Source: Flavobacterium anhuiense (GTDB lineage: Bacteria > Bacteroidota > Bacteroidia > Flavobacteriales > Flavobacteriaceae). From it: 64,000 bases of DNA. Each line of letters opens with the position of its first letter. The stretch's first letter is position 1. The stretch spans positions 518,902-582,901 of the forward strand of contig NZ_FMVC01000003.1 of the NCBI RefSeq assembly GCF_900101855.1, given 5' to 3'. Below the pieces are notes generated by a model. That model ran no database searches and was not told the origin of the DNA. It worked only from the letters and a program-made list of their open reading frames with translations. This document shows, one piece after another, positions 10,901 to 17,907 of this stretch. The position numbers were made by a program, and so were the translations under genes.

Positions 10901-13123
10901 TCACTTATAAAAGCAATAGTCGGTGGTAATTTAAGTCCAATATTTGGAGCGACCATTACCTTCGAAATAACGGTAAAAAACAGCGGACCGCAAAATGCAA
11001 CTGGTGTCAAAGTAAAAGATTTGCTCCCAAGCGGTTACGAATATGTGGTATACAGCTCAACCGCTGGACAATATCATAATTCAACCGGAATCTGGGATAT
11101 TGGAACGATACCAAATGGTAGTTCCGAATCTTTGCTGGTTTCTGCAAAAGTTAATGCAACAGGAATTTATCAAAATATAGCTGAAGTTTACGCTTCAAAT
11201 GAATTGGATCCAGATTCTACACCTAATAACGGCGCTACTAATGAAGACGACATCAGTGCTCTTTTAATTGATCCTGTTCCTGCAGTCGCAGATTTATCAA
11301 TAGAAAAAAGAGTTATTGACAATATCCTTACACCTGCTGTTGGCTCACAAATTTCATTTTCGATTACGGTAACCAATTCGGGACCTAGTGTTGCTACTGG
11401 CGTTACCATTAAAGATGTGCTTCCGTCAGGTTATGATTATATATTTTATAACTCAACCTCTGGTGCATACAATCGCTTTACCGGCGAATGGAAACCGGGA
11501 GTTATACTGCCTGGTAATAGCCATACTTTGGTATTGAATGTTTTCGTAAAGAGACCTACAGGCACTGCCAACGAATACTTGAACTCAGCAGAAATCATGA
11601 CCGCAGATCAATACGATCCGGACAGTACACCTGGAAACGGAATCACTACAGAAGATGATTATGATAGCATTTCTGTTACGCCTGTAATTGTTATGGCAGA
11701 TTTATCTATCAGTAAAACAGCCCTAAATGCAAATACTATTTATGATGTTGGCGCGACAGTTATTTTTACTGTTACAGTATCAAATGATGGTCCTGCAGAT
11801 GCTAGCGGCGTAATGGTAAAAGATCTGCTTCCGTCTGGATTTACCTATTTAACAAGTAGTCCAACTAGCGGTTTATACAACTATGTCACAGGCGTTTGGA
11901 ATGTTGGCAATATTGTAAACGGAACCAACCAGTCTTTGGATATCTACGCTCGTGTAAACTCACCAACTGGGGCGGCTAATGAATATATAAATGAAACCGA
12001 AGTAATTGCCAGTAACCTACCCGATCCTGATTCAACACCTAATAATGGAGTTAAAACAGAAGATGATTACGACAGTTTACAAATAAATATTGCTGTTGCC
12101 GATTTAAGTCTTGAAAAAACTGTCAATAACAAAAATGCAAATGTAGACGAAGTAGTAACATATACGCTTCTGCTTAATAATGATGGACCAAGTACAGCGA
12201 CTGGAGTCGCAGTTGAAGACATGATACCACTTGGATTGAAAAATATTTCGAATATTAATAATGGAGGCGTTTTCAGCAAGGATATCATAAAATGGGTAAA
12301 CCTAACAGTTCCTGTAGGGGGTATTACCTTAACCTATCAAGCAACTGTTGACAACCCGCTTGGACTTGAAAGTGTTGATTATGTTAATATTGCCCAAGTG
12401 ACGGCCAGCAATCAATTTGACCCGGATTCTACTCCAAATAATGATAACGGAGATCAAAGTGAAGACGACGAAGATTCTGAATTTATCAATATTCCTGCTA
12501 CAGATATAGCTATAAACAAGGAAGTAGATAAAACCGATGTGCCAATGGACTCTCAGGTAACTTTTACCATTACAGCAGAAAATCGCGGAGGCCTAACAGC
12601 TACAAATGTAGAAGTACAGGATGCATTGCCAAAAGGATACTCATTTGTAAGCTCAACTGTAACTTCAGGAGCTTATGATCCCAAAACGGGCATTTGGAGC
12701 ATTCCATCAATCAATACTGGAGCTTCTCAAACATTGACTTTAACAGTTAAAGTGGTCGATTTCAATGATTATCTGAACACAGCACATTTGACAAAACTTG
12801 ATCAGATAGACACCAATTCGGCAAACAATCAGGATAACGCAACTGTTTCTCCAAACTGTCTGAAAATCTACAATGAGTTTTCACCAAATGATGATGGCCA
12901 AAATGATTACTTCTATATCGATTGCATCGAAAGATATCCTAATAACCAGCTGGAAATCTTTAACCGCTGGGGTAATTTGGTTTACTACCAAAAAGGCTAC
13001 AAAAATACTTGGGACGGAAAAGCAGACGGCTCTGCCAAAACGCTTCCTGAGGGCACCTATTTCTATATTCTCGATTTAGGAGACGGATCTAAAAAAACCT
13101 CTGGATGGGTTTACCTAAAATAA
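1916..13123 (+). CDS. Giant T9SS-secreted surface protein: PKD/Ig-like array, DUF11 array, type B sorting domain
   Basis: The protein has about 3735 residues. A signal peptide (about 1-34, ending TNAQ) supports the ATG at 1916 over an in-frame TTG at 1910. Residues about 35-1418 hold roughly 15 Ig/PKD-like modules of 85-100 residues, each marked by a (D/N)AGPDQ start and a W(T/S)xxSGP core. Most carry two Cys, suggesting one disulfide per module. Residues about 1419-3646 hold 17 DUF11 modules (ADLSLTKTV...FEIVVTNNGPQ...TDLLPSGYTY) with no Cys that I can find. They end in an acidic DPDSTPNNG..TEDDY linker of possible Ca2+-binding type. Residues about 3647-3735 (FSPNDDGQND...FNRWG...) are a CHU_C/gliding-motility-type T9SS type B sorting domain. 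It is exported by T9SS and probably acts as an adhesin or surface filament. Downstream PorP/SprF and OmpA genes form the typical unit. The ligand is unknown. Confidence 0.93.
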   Translation: MAQFYFSWRICILSKKLAFTALVVFLTIYQTNAQNCTVNAGVLNETICETDALVLTGNNPSPIIGTVKWTQISGPAVTINSPTSPSTTISGYTGGNTYIFRYSATCGDGIVSYQDKVVNVKPITKANAGANIASCPNNNGTLAIIANTPQNTGETGYWEIVGANNAGVVINFPNLATSTITLPETSCGVTTLQWVIEGPEYAPGQRCRTTSQITVTNYGGVKPVSAGPDQTLSNCYTTTQSTNLNGTYGGCGLNGQNGQWTFVSGPNTPTIANPNANNTGISNLVEGTYTFRWTVTGPCASGNDTVVITVPPATQDVTQLPGGDENIYFCDNTINQVTLVAQTPLYAGETVAWSQISGDSGAVIVSPTNPTTLVTNIFQGGDPYRFRYTLTNTNTGCIFTKDYIVQYNGQTRTIVANDGKDIVGSCNATVFTIPLTVTGTGSNQYRIVSGPPLSPLGPFPTALADVGNSLTLTLTAPGEYTVEFIRKQGGALTVECDYGFDTLNILVSGDPTPSNAGTDVSLPCGDTTTVLSGVSTDDGLHFWSQLSGPNTAVIADNFAVDTPVSNLISGTYVFQYITKGGGATCGFSVATVTVYVSDSSIDDVDAGTDQVTCAGSQVPLTAVQASAGEFGTWSQVSGPDTITFSDVNDPNAIASGFLTPSSTYELQWTVAYSHPGPSCGSSVSDTVTIITDNNNAPTTSDAGPDACYSSGTTTFNLSGNTPALTDFGTWSVEPSAGVVFADVNDPNTMVTVPGNGTYIFTWSIISRFRTCLPSESSVSVTVAQTPPIADAGPDQETCGDTVTMAATQSGGSTGTWTRISGVGNYTISDIHDPNAVFTFSYSGYYIFRWTVDAGTCGQAFDDINLTIGLPPDQAAAGPDQNICNNSTVTMAGNAYDSFFESGQWSVLTGSPNQPLIVDPSNPNTEINGLIAGTYTFRWTITAKSIFLCPGSFDDVVVVVDPAANAGQDQTYCDVTSVQLIANENSTGTWSLTSTTGNPADVIITQSPSNSYIANATVVPGNDYVFTFTTSTTTFPNGATCSGTSDSVNITVFSGASIDPDAGPDQTLCISDVGGVATMSGNTPPPDVTTFEWRFVYQPAGSVAVIDTPTAPLTTVSNLTVPGLYILEWVFKSNDCRTLSDIVRIEMNAPPSAANAGPDDTVACQTTYKTAAVPPTVGIGTWTFFSQPPGGAAVIDNPNSPVTTLSNINVLGTYILTWTVTNGPFTNPSLCQPTSDQVEITFNDVPPSIADAGPDQELCNLTSATMNAVTVTSGLGTWTQVSGPNTAGIASPNNENSLMLGLIPGTYEFKWTVTTTNLNGCFSEDSVLVTIYQNPSTADAGPDQTVPQFSPINMNAVVPTVGTGSWTQIAGPSTIGFTDPTSPTTAVTGTIPGIYTLQWNVTNGNCTPSSDTMTLRILAVADLELTKTVTPTTGSAGDVVTFNINVFNNNALGGSVTATNVAVRDYIPLGFALVAGSVTSAGIYNVGDNTITWSNLTIPSGSILNLSFKATILPAGGSYVNTAEVIASDQFDPDSTPDNQNPTEDDQDSATVVLDLADLSLKKTVSPSTVSINDNVIFTISVTNSGPNNATGITVSEKLPPGYTYVSDNGAGKYNSLTGIWNVGNLNNGNTLTLQITAKVNVVTSMNDYFNTAEIQTADQLDPDSTPGNGITTEDDISTASVSLKQADLELTKSVTPTSAAAGEQVTFTINVNNLGPGNATGVGVKDVIPVGYTLIPGSVSNGGTYQVATATLEWRNLYLPANSNVNLTFNAFVNPLGNYLNVAQVITSDLPDPDSVPNNDIPTEDDQDDAEIIFIGPSADLSLVKNVVAGNTSPVVGSQISFELKITNDGPNNATGVQVADLLPSGFEYVNYSSSAGTYNSTTGIWNVGTIDSGVTESLILDAKVLPTGNYLNITQVIASDLPDPDSTPNNDDGDQSEDDEDNAVVTPIPPSADLSLTKTVSNPTPLVGSTVTFTIITTNSGPQDAALVQVTDLLPSGYTYSSFNATSGTYDNMTGLWTLDILRSSESETLQINAIVNPTGDYTNIAEVTNSDTADPDSTPNNGVTTEDDYGTATTVPIPQSSDLSLTKTVNNATPLVGSLATFEIVVTNNGPQDNFGVQVTDVLPSGYAFTGFTVSTGTYDTATGIWTVGNLVAGDSETLQIVARVNPNGIYLNTAEVTAANLPDPDSTPNNGITTEDDYAEVITTPIPTSADLSLTKTVSNTTPLVGTQVTFSIQITNSGPQEADGVTVTDLLPSGYTYVSYSATTGTYDPGTGLWDVGNMPVTDSYTLQITALVNSIGNYTNTAEITASSQPDPDSTPNNGITTEDDYAEASTTPIATSADLSLTKTVSNTTPLVGSQVTFSLLVNNAGPQATDNVAVTDLLPSGYTYASYSATAGSYDAVTGLWSVGSMPVASNHTLQINAVVNAEGNYTNTAEITASSQPDPDSTPNNGITTEDDYAEASTTPIAQSSDLSLTKTVNNTAPLAGSPVTFAVVVTNNGPQDNTGVQITDLLPSGYTFSSFTVSTGTYTPANGVWNIGNLANGESETLQITATVNATGDYVNIAEVTAANLPDPNSTPNNGVPTENDYATATITPTAQAADLSLTKTVNNTNPLVGSLVTFEIVVTNNGPQDTSGVTVTDLLPSGYTYSNFTISTGTYNPTTGLWTVGNLINGKSETLQILAVVNATGNYVNVAEVTSSALPDPDSTPNNGVATEDDYATATVTPNAQAADLSLTKTVNNATPLVGSPVIFEIIATNNGPQNTSGVEITDLLPSGYTFVTYSATKGLYNAATGKWTIGTFPNGDSQVLRITATVNPTGDYTNIAEVTASNLPDPNSTPGNGIPTENDYGTATTSPLGQSADLSLTKTVNNATPLIGTPVTFEIVIANQGPQNATGVEVTDLLPSGYTYSNFTATKGTYNNATGKWTIGSLPNGDSHTLQLTAIVNASGNYLNKTEVTASSLPDPDSTPNNGNTTEDDYAEIATVPTVPMADLSLIKAIVGGNLSPIFGATITFEITVKNSGPQNATGVKVKDLLPSGYEYVVYSSTAGQYHNSTGIWDIGTIPNGSSESLLVSAKVNATGIYQNIAEVYASNELDPDSTPNNGATNEDDISALLIDPVPAVADLSIEKRVIDNILTPAVGSQISFSITVTNSGPSVATGVTIKDVLPSGYDYIFYNSTSGAYNRFTGEWKPGVILPGNSHTLVLNVFVKRPTGTANEYLNSAEIMTADQYDPDSTPGNGITTEDDYDSISVTPVIVMADLSISKTALNANTIYDVGATVIFTVTVSNDGPADASGVMVKDLLPSGFTYLTSSPTSGLYNYVTGVWNVGNIVNGTNQSLDIYARVNSPTGAANEYINETEVIASNLPDPDSTPNNGVKTEDDYDSLQINIAVADLSLEKTVNNKNANVDEVVTYTLLLNNDGPSTATGVAVEDMIPLGLKNISNINNGGVFSKDIIKWVNLTVPVGGITLTYQATVDNPLGLESVDYVNIAQVTASNQFDPDSTPNNDNGDQSEDDEDSEFINIPATDIAINKEVDKTDVPMDSQVTFTITAENRGGLTATNVEVQDALPKGYSFVSSTVTSGAYDPKTGIWSIPSINTGASQTLTLTVKVVDFNDYLNTAHLTKLDQIDTNSANNQDNATVSPNCLKIYNEFSPNDDGQNDYFYIDCIERYPNNQLEIFNRWGNLVYYQKGYKNTWDGKADGSAKTLPEGTYFYILDLGDGSKKTSGWVYLK
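8816..9325 (+). repeat. Near-identical 120-bp duplication within the DUF11 array
   Basis: Bases 8816-8935 and 9206-9325 align without gaps at an offset of 390 bp (130 codons, one DUF11 module) and differ at about 4 positions by eye. Neighbouring modules are much more diverged at DNA level. This points to recent unequal recombination or gene conversion between the seventh and eighth DUF11 modules. Confidence 0.75.
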
Positions 13124-13190
13124 AACCATCCAGAAAATGAAAAGTTTAAGAATAGGATTAACCAAAATAGAATTGGCTATGATTAAAAAT

Positions 13191-14102
13191 ATGAAAAAGG
13201 TTTTCGCGATAATTACTCTATTCTCGGTATATGGAGCCTTTGCACAACAGGACCCGCAATACACGCAATATATGTATAACACAATGACCGTAAACTCAGC
13301 TTATGCCGGATCTCTTGGACATTTAACCGTAACTGGTCTTTTAAGAACGCAGTGGGTTGGTATTGAAGGCGCTCCAGATACTCAAAGTTTTTCATTAGAC
13401 ACTCCACTCGGAAAAAATGTCGGTCTTGGAATCTCAATTATAAATGAAGAAATTGGACCAACAGAAGAACAATATTTAGATGCCAATTTCTCATATACCA
13501 TCAAATCTGGCGAAACACATAAGCTCTCATTCGGATTAAAAGGCGGCGGGCGTGTTATTAATATTGACTGGTCTAAAGGAAGCCACAAAGACCCTGATTC
13601 CCAATTTCGAGAAAACATTACCAATAAATTTTTGCCTGTTGTAGGTGCTGGACTATACTGGCATGGAGAAAGAGATTATATCGGGCTTTCGATTCCGAAT
13701 TTCATGACACGTGAACGCTATACCTACGATGATATCAGCGATGATCTAGTCAATCAGAGAATACACGTATATCTTATTGGAGGTATTGTTTTTGATCTTT
13801 CGGCACATACAAAATTCAAACCAGCCGTCTTGGTAAAATACGTTGCTGGCGCACCAATTATTGCCGATTTTTCAGCAAATTTCATGTTCAACAATGCAAT
13901 AACGCTGGGAGCTTCTTATCGCACTTCAGACTCTGTAAGCGGTTTAGTCGGAATACAGATAACGCCAATGATTATGGCTGGTTATGCCTATGATTACACC
14001 ACAACCGCTCTGCAGAATTACAACAGTGGCACACACGAAATCATGCTTCGTTTCGAACTGGTTTCGCGCAAAAAAGGATTAAAATCACCAAGATTCTTTT
14101 AA
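13191..14102 (+). CDS. PorP/SprF family T9SS outer-membrane protein
   Basis: The mature protein begins QQDPQYTQYMYNTMTVNSAYAG, the hallmark N-terminus of the PorP/SprF family. It continues with beta-rich segments and the family's GLGISIINEEIGP and VGAGLYWHG stretches. Members are outer-membrane proteins needed for surface attachment or export of their partner adhesin; the known pair is SprF and SprB. I choose ATG 13191 because it gives a clean signal peptide (MKKVFAIITLFSVYGAFAQ). ATGs at 13137 and 13179 are in frame and possible. It starts within 70 bp of the giant gene and precedes the OmpA gene by 12 bp, so the three form an operon. The giant protein is its likely client, because type B sorting domains typically need a cognate PorP/SprF partner. 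Confidence 0.9.
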   Translation: MKKVFAIITLFSVYGAFAQQDPQYTQYMYNTMTVNSAYAGSLGHLTVTGLLRTQWVGIEGAPDTQSFSLDTPLGKNVGLGISIINEEIGPTEEQYLDANFSYTIKSGETHKLSFGLKGGGRVINIDWSKGSHKDPDSQFRENITNKFLPVVGAGLYWHGERDYIGLSIPNFMTRERYTYDDISDDLVNQRIHVYLIGGIVFDLSAHTKFKPAVLVKYVAGAPIIADFSANFMFNNAITLGASYRTSDSVSGLVGIQITPMIMAGYAYDYTTTALQNYNSGTHEIMLRFELVSRKKGLKSPRFF

Positions 14103-14114
14103 TACGGATAGTCT

Positions 14115-16043
14115 ATGAAAAGAACAATTACTATACTCGCATTATTGGTTATACAGCTGATTTATTCACAAACCAAAAACAAGGCTGCCGACGCACTTTT
14201 TGATAAGATGTATTACGTTGAAGCGGCAAAATCGTATGAGCTTTCCATTAATAACGGAGATGCTTCTAAAGAAATACTTCAGCGGCTTGGAGATGCTTAT
14301 TATTTTAATACCAAAATGTCAAGCGCATCAAAATGGTACGGAAAACTAATTGCAGACTATTCTAACGAAGTTTCAGCCGAATATCTATTTCGTTATGCGC
14401 AGTCCTTACAAGGGATTCAAAATTACGAATTGGCAAAAAAATGGATGAAAGCCTTTGCTGAAAAGCAAAAATCAACAGATCCTAGAGCTAAGAACTTTTC
14501 GCTTAAAAATGTGACTCTAGAAGACATTGAAAATATAAAGCCTTCTTTTATACTTGAAAACCTAGACATTAATTCTGCTTATTCTGATTTTGGTCCGATG
14601 TTCTATAAAGGAGATTTGGTTTACTCTACCACAATTGACTCCTCGTATTATAAAACTGAAAAATATGGATGGAACGATCAGCCTTATCTTAATATGCAAT
14701 TAGGAAAAATCAGCGAAACGCAGTCGAATGTTACTTTTAAAGAACATTTCGGAAAAGATATCACTACAAAATATCACGAAGCCTGCATCGCTTTTTCTCC
14801 TGATGAAAAAACGATTTATTTCACCCGAAACAATTACAATGGAAAACTAAAGCGCGACAGCAAAGGCATCAATAATCTCAAAATCTTTTCTGCTACGGCA
14901 TCAGAAAATAGCAATGGCACAGTTTCTTGGAAAGATATTCAGGAGCTGCCTTTTAATAGTGACGACTATTCTGTTGGACATCCGTCGGTAAGCAAAGATG
15001 GCAAAAAACTGTATTTTGTTTCGGATATGCCAGGAACAATTGGCTCAACAGATATTTTTGTAGTGGATATTTTGGGCAACAATCAATTCTCTCAACCAAA
15101 GAATTTAGGAGAAAAAATAAATACAACAGGAAGAGAAATGTTCCCATATATTACCGATCAGGCGCTATATTTTTCTTCTGATGGATTTTTGGGCTTAGGA
15201 GGTTTAGATGTATTCGAAAGTCGAATAAATGATGGCGTTTTTGATGCTCCAGCCAATCTCGGAGCGCCATTAAACAGCAATAGAGACGATTTCGGCTATA
15301 TCGTTAACGAATCAACCAATAAAGGTTTTGTATGTTCTAACAGAAAAACAGGAAAAGGAGATGATGATATTTATTCTTTTGAAAGATCGTGCAATCAGGC
15401 AATAGGCGGTTATGTTTTCGATGCCATTTCAAACAACAGAATCGCTGGTGCAATGGTCACGTTAAAAAATGCCAACGGAATAAAAGTGGCTGAAACAGTT
15501 TCTCAACTCGACGGAAAATACGATTTTAACAACAATGTAAATTGCAATACGTCGTATACTATCGAAGTCTCAAAAGAGAATTATAACAATAATACTAAAG
15601 CAATTGTAACGGCAAACAGTTCAGGAAAAACCGAAGCTTTAGTCGGTTTAGATCCTGCCCTAATTGTTCGCGAAAATGGTCTTTTAAAAATAAAAATCGG
15701 AATCATATACTTTGATTTAGACAAATCAGACATTCGTTATGATGCTGCAATAGAATTAAATAAAGTAGTTCTCTTAATGTATCAGTATAATACGGTTGTA
15801 ATCAAAATTGAATCGCATACTGACTCGCGTGCCAATGACCAATATAATCTCGAACTCTCTGACCGAAGAGCAAAAGCTACAAGAGATTACCTTATTTCTC
15901 AAGGAGTCGCGCCCGAAAGAATCGAAAGCGCAATTGGCTACGGAGAAACCCAGCTGCTCAATAATTGTTCAAATGGAGTTCCGTGTACAGAAGCACAGCA
16001 TCAGGTCAATCGCCGAAGCGAATTCATCATTACAAAAATGTAA
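14115..16043 (+). CDS. OmpA-family protein with TPR-like, PD40 and carboxypeptidase-regulatory-like domains
   Basis: This 642-residue envelope protein has a signal peptide (about 1-18), a helical TPR-like region (20-130) and PD40/TolB-like propeller blades (about 150-430, e.g. FSPDEKTIYFTRN, LYFVSDMPG, ALYFSSDG). A CarboxypepD_reg-like beta domain follows (about 435-520: GGYVFDAISNNRIAGAMVTL). The C-terminal OmpA peptidoglycan-binding domain (about 530-642) contains IYFDLDKSDIRYDAA, SHTDSRANDQYN and LSDRRAKATRDYL. The architecture matches the OmpA/PorE-like proteins encoded after PorP/SprF genes in Flavobacteriia. It likely anchors the secretion or adhesin complex to peptidoglycan. It is the last gene of the three-gene unit, and a terminator lies 6 bp after its stop. 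Confidence 0.9.
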   Translation: MKRTITILALLVIQLIYSQTKNKAADALFDKMYYVEAAKSYELSINNGDASKEILQRLGDAYYFNTKMSSASKWYGKLIADYSNEVSAEYLFRYAQSLQGIQNYELAKKWMKAFAEKQKSTDPRAKNFSLKNVTLEDIENIKPSFILENLDINSAYSDFGPMFYKGDLVYSTTIDSSYYKTEKYGWNDQPYLNMQLGKISETQSNVTFKEHFGKDITTKYHEACIAFSPDEKTIYFTRNNYNGKLKRDSKGINNLKIFSATASENSNGTVSWKDIQELPFNSDDYSVGHPSVSKDGKKLYFVSDMPGTIGSTDIFVVDILGNNQFSQPKNLGEKINTTGREMFPYITDQALYFSSDGFLGLGGLDVFESRINDGVFDAPANLGAPLNSNRDDFGYIVNESTNKGFVCSNRKTGKGDDDIYSFERSCNQAIGGYVFDAISNNRIAGAMVTLKNANGIKVAETVSQLDGKYDFNNNVNCNTSYTIEVSKENYNNNTKAIVTANSSGKTEALVGLDPALIVRENGLLKIKIGIIYFDLDKSDIRYDAAIELNKVVLLMYQYNTVVIKIESHTDSRANDQYNLELSDRRAKATRDYLISQGVAPERIESAIGYGETQLLNNCSNGVPCTEAQHQVNRRSEFIITKM

Positions 16044-16049
16044 AAATAA

Positions 16050-16084
16050 AAAAGCGTCCAGATAATCTAGGACGCTTTTCTTTA
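16050..16084 (+). terminator. Rho-independent terminator after the adhesin operon
   Basis: Arms AAAAGCGTCC (16050-16059) and GGACGCTTTT (16070-16079) pair perfectly around a 10-nt loop and are followed by CTTTAT. This closes the giant-adhesin/PorP/OmpA operon. Confidence 0.75.
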
Positions 16085-16158
16085 TCTATAATCTGAGAGA
16101 AGTCTTTCTTCTTTCTTCTATTTTCTTTCATCTTGCCTCTTTCATCTATACTTCTCTC

Positions 16159-16572
16159 TCACTGCAGCTTCACACACATCCACTCGCCTTTCATAATCAA
16201 TTTATCTTCATCAAAAGCTTCGCCCGATTGTTTTATGATTTTTTCGCTCGTACGAATGTTTTTTACCACAAATTTAACGAGTTTATTGAATTCAACACCT
16301 CCAAAAAACTCAACATTATCTAAACTCACCAAGCCAAAAACGCCATCTGCGATTCCTAAAAGCTTTATCCCTGCACCTCCACACTGCGCCATCGCCTCAA
16401 TTAAAATCGTTCCAGGAACAAAATTAAAGTCCGTAAAACTGCCTTGAAGCCAGGCATCTTTTTCTGTAAACGTCTTTAAACCAATGATTGTATCTGTTGT
16501 ATAAGAAATAATTTCATCAACAAAAAGAAATGGAGCACGATGCGGAATTAAGTCTTCTATTTTTTTAGTCAT
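16159..16572 (-). CDS. FabZ-like hotdog-fold protein lacking the canonical catalytic His
   Basis: This is a 137-residue single-hotdog protein. IPHRAPFLFVDEI (residues 9-21) and PGTILIEAMAQCGG (53-66) are strongly FabZ/ApeI-like and retain the catalytic Glu (E59). The canonical GHFPxxPxxPG motif aligns here, without gaps, with GSFTDFNFVPG (44-54), so Ser45 stands where the catalytic His should be. It may therefore be a non-dehydratase hotdog enzyme, an inactive partner, or a dehydratase using another residue. The gene stands alone, convergent with the adhesin operon and upstream of nothing obviously lipid-related, so context does not name a pathway. The start ATG at 16572 gives the standard family N-terminus. 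Confidence 0.75.
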   Translation of the reverse strand: MTKKIEDLIPHRAPFLFVDEIISYTTDTIIGLKTFTEKDAWLQGSFTDFNFVPGTILIEAMAQCGGAGIKLLGIADGVFGLVSLDNVEFFGGVEFNKLVKFVVKNIRTSEKIIKQSGEAFDEDKLIMKGEWMCVKLQ

Positions 16573-16663
16573 GATTTGTATTTTGGAACAATGTACGAAT
16601 CTGAAGCGAAATAAGCAACGTTTTAAATTATATCTCTATTAATTACTTCGCCGCTTTTACTTC

Positions 16664-16703
16664 AAAAAAAACAAAAAAAAAGAGACACCGAAGCATCTCT
16701 TTT
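16664..16703 (-). terminator. Terminator of the PUL glycoside-hydrolase operon
   Basis: On the minus strand, AAAAGAGATGC, a TTCG loop and GTGTCTCTTTT form a stem (16703-16677) that runs straight into a long T tract (A-run on plus, 16664-16680). It lies about 30 bp past the stop of the last PUL gene. The UUCG-type tetraloop and U-run make this the clearest intrinsic terminator here. Confidence 0.8.
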
Positions 16704-16733
16704 CACGTTATCAACTCTAAAATCACAAAGCTT

Positions 16734-17714
16734 TTATTCTTGCAGTAAAACAAAACTTTTAGCGTTTGCTTTGATTTTAGTTCCTTCAAAATCAATATCA
16801 ATAATTGCCGCTTTTCGTGGCGAAACTCCGCTATTGCTGAAATGAGTATGCATCACATATTTCATTTTTCCGTTTTTATCATAGAAAACATCACCGTGGC
16901 CAACTCCATTAATTCCAACATCTTTTTTACTAATGATTGGGCTATCTGTCGCTTTTTCCCAAGGTCCAAGTGGACTTTTAGCAGTTGCATAGCCTACTGC
17001 ATAATCGGGATTTCTAAAATCGTTGGCAGAATAGATCAGATAATACAAATCATTATGTTTTAAGACCGTTGGCCCTTCTGTAACTGGCCAAGAAACATTC
17101 TGCGTATTTTCCCAAGGAAGAACGCCAGAAATACATTCTTTAAGCGTTTCTTCTTTAATTCCAGACAAATCATCTTTCAGTTCTGCAACAAAAATTCGGT
17201 TGCCGTCAGTCAAACGCACATGATAAAGGTATTTTTTGCCATCCTGATCAACAAAAAAGAAGGGATCGATCTGTTTGCCCAAATTAAACATTGGAGCCTT
17301 AGAATCGCTTTTAAATGGCCCAAGCGGACTATCGCTGATTGCCATAGCAATATTTTCATCGGCAGTATAAATCATGTAAAACTTATTGTTGTGTTTGAAA
17401 ACCTGTGGCGCCCAAAAACCTTTGGTTCCGTAAGCATCTCCTTTTTTTAAAGCTAAACCATTTTGTGCTCCAGATGGACCATTCCATTTTTTTAAATCGG
17501 AAGAAGTGTACACTTGAAAACCTTCTCCGTTAGGAAAATCTCCCGTGGTTGTTCCGTACAGATAATACACTCCATTTTCATAAAAAATAGTTGGATCTGC
17601 GAGTAAGATTGGTTTGGCTTTTGAAGCCGATTTTTTAGCCGTTTCTTTTTCTTGAGAACAGCAAATAAAGACACAAAACAGACTTAATAGGCTAAAATAT
17701 TTTTTTATTTTCAT
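16734..17714 (-). CDS. Glycoside hydrolase family 43 lipoprotein
   Basis: This 326-residue enzyme has a lipoprotein signal (LSLFCVFICCS; lipid-modified Cys about residue 18 or 19). The GH43 five-bladed beta-propeller follows. Its three acidic active-site residues are recognisable: the general base Asp in LLADPTIFYENGVYYLYG, the pKa-modulating Asp in QIDPFFFVDQDGKKYLY, and the general acid Glu in VTEGPTVLKHNDLYYL. GH43 enzymes are mostly arabinofuranosidases, xylosidases or arabinanases, and some are galactosidases. The exact activity cannot be read from sequence. It is the last gene of the PUL's minus-strand operon and is followed by a terminator. Being a lipoprotein, it could act at the cell surface or in the periplasm. 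Confidence 0.88.
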   Translation of the reverse strand: MKIKKYFSLLSLFCVFICCSQEKETAKKSASKAKPILLADPTIFYENGVYYLYGTTTGDFPNGEGFQVYTSSDLKKWNGPSGAQNGLALKKGDAYGTKGFWAPQVFKHNNKFYMIYTADENIAMAISDSPLGPFKSDSKAPMFNLGKQIDPFFFVDQDGKKYLYHVRLTDGNRIFVAELKDDLSGIKEETLKECISGVLPWENTQNVSWPVTEGPTVLKHNDLYYLIYSANDFRNPDYAVGYATAKSPLGPWEKATDSPIISKKDVGINGVGHGDVFYDKNGKMKYVMHTHFSNSGVSPRKAAIIDIDFEGTKIKANAKSFVLLQE

Positions 17715-17907
17715 TATTAAACTTTTTATTTAATTAATTACATTTAAAAACTAAAAATCAAATAGTTAAACAATTACTATAGAAAAACTCTATGATACAA
17801 ATTTTGTTAAAAATCCGCCATTTCACTTCAAAAAACTCATTTTTATTTTCAAGAAAAAGGTCTTTCCCATAATGTTTTCCAACTCCTAATTTTCAACTCA
17901 AAACTTA

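Noticed and set aside
6170..12850. Regularly spaced repeats that could be taken for a CRISPR-like array
   Set aside because: They are in-frame protein modules of about 330-390 bp in one open frame, without spacers or cas genes.
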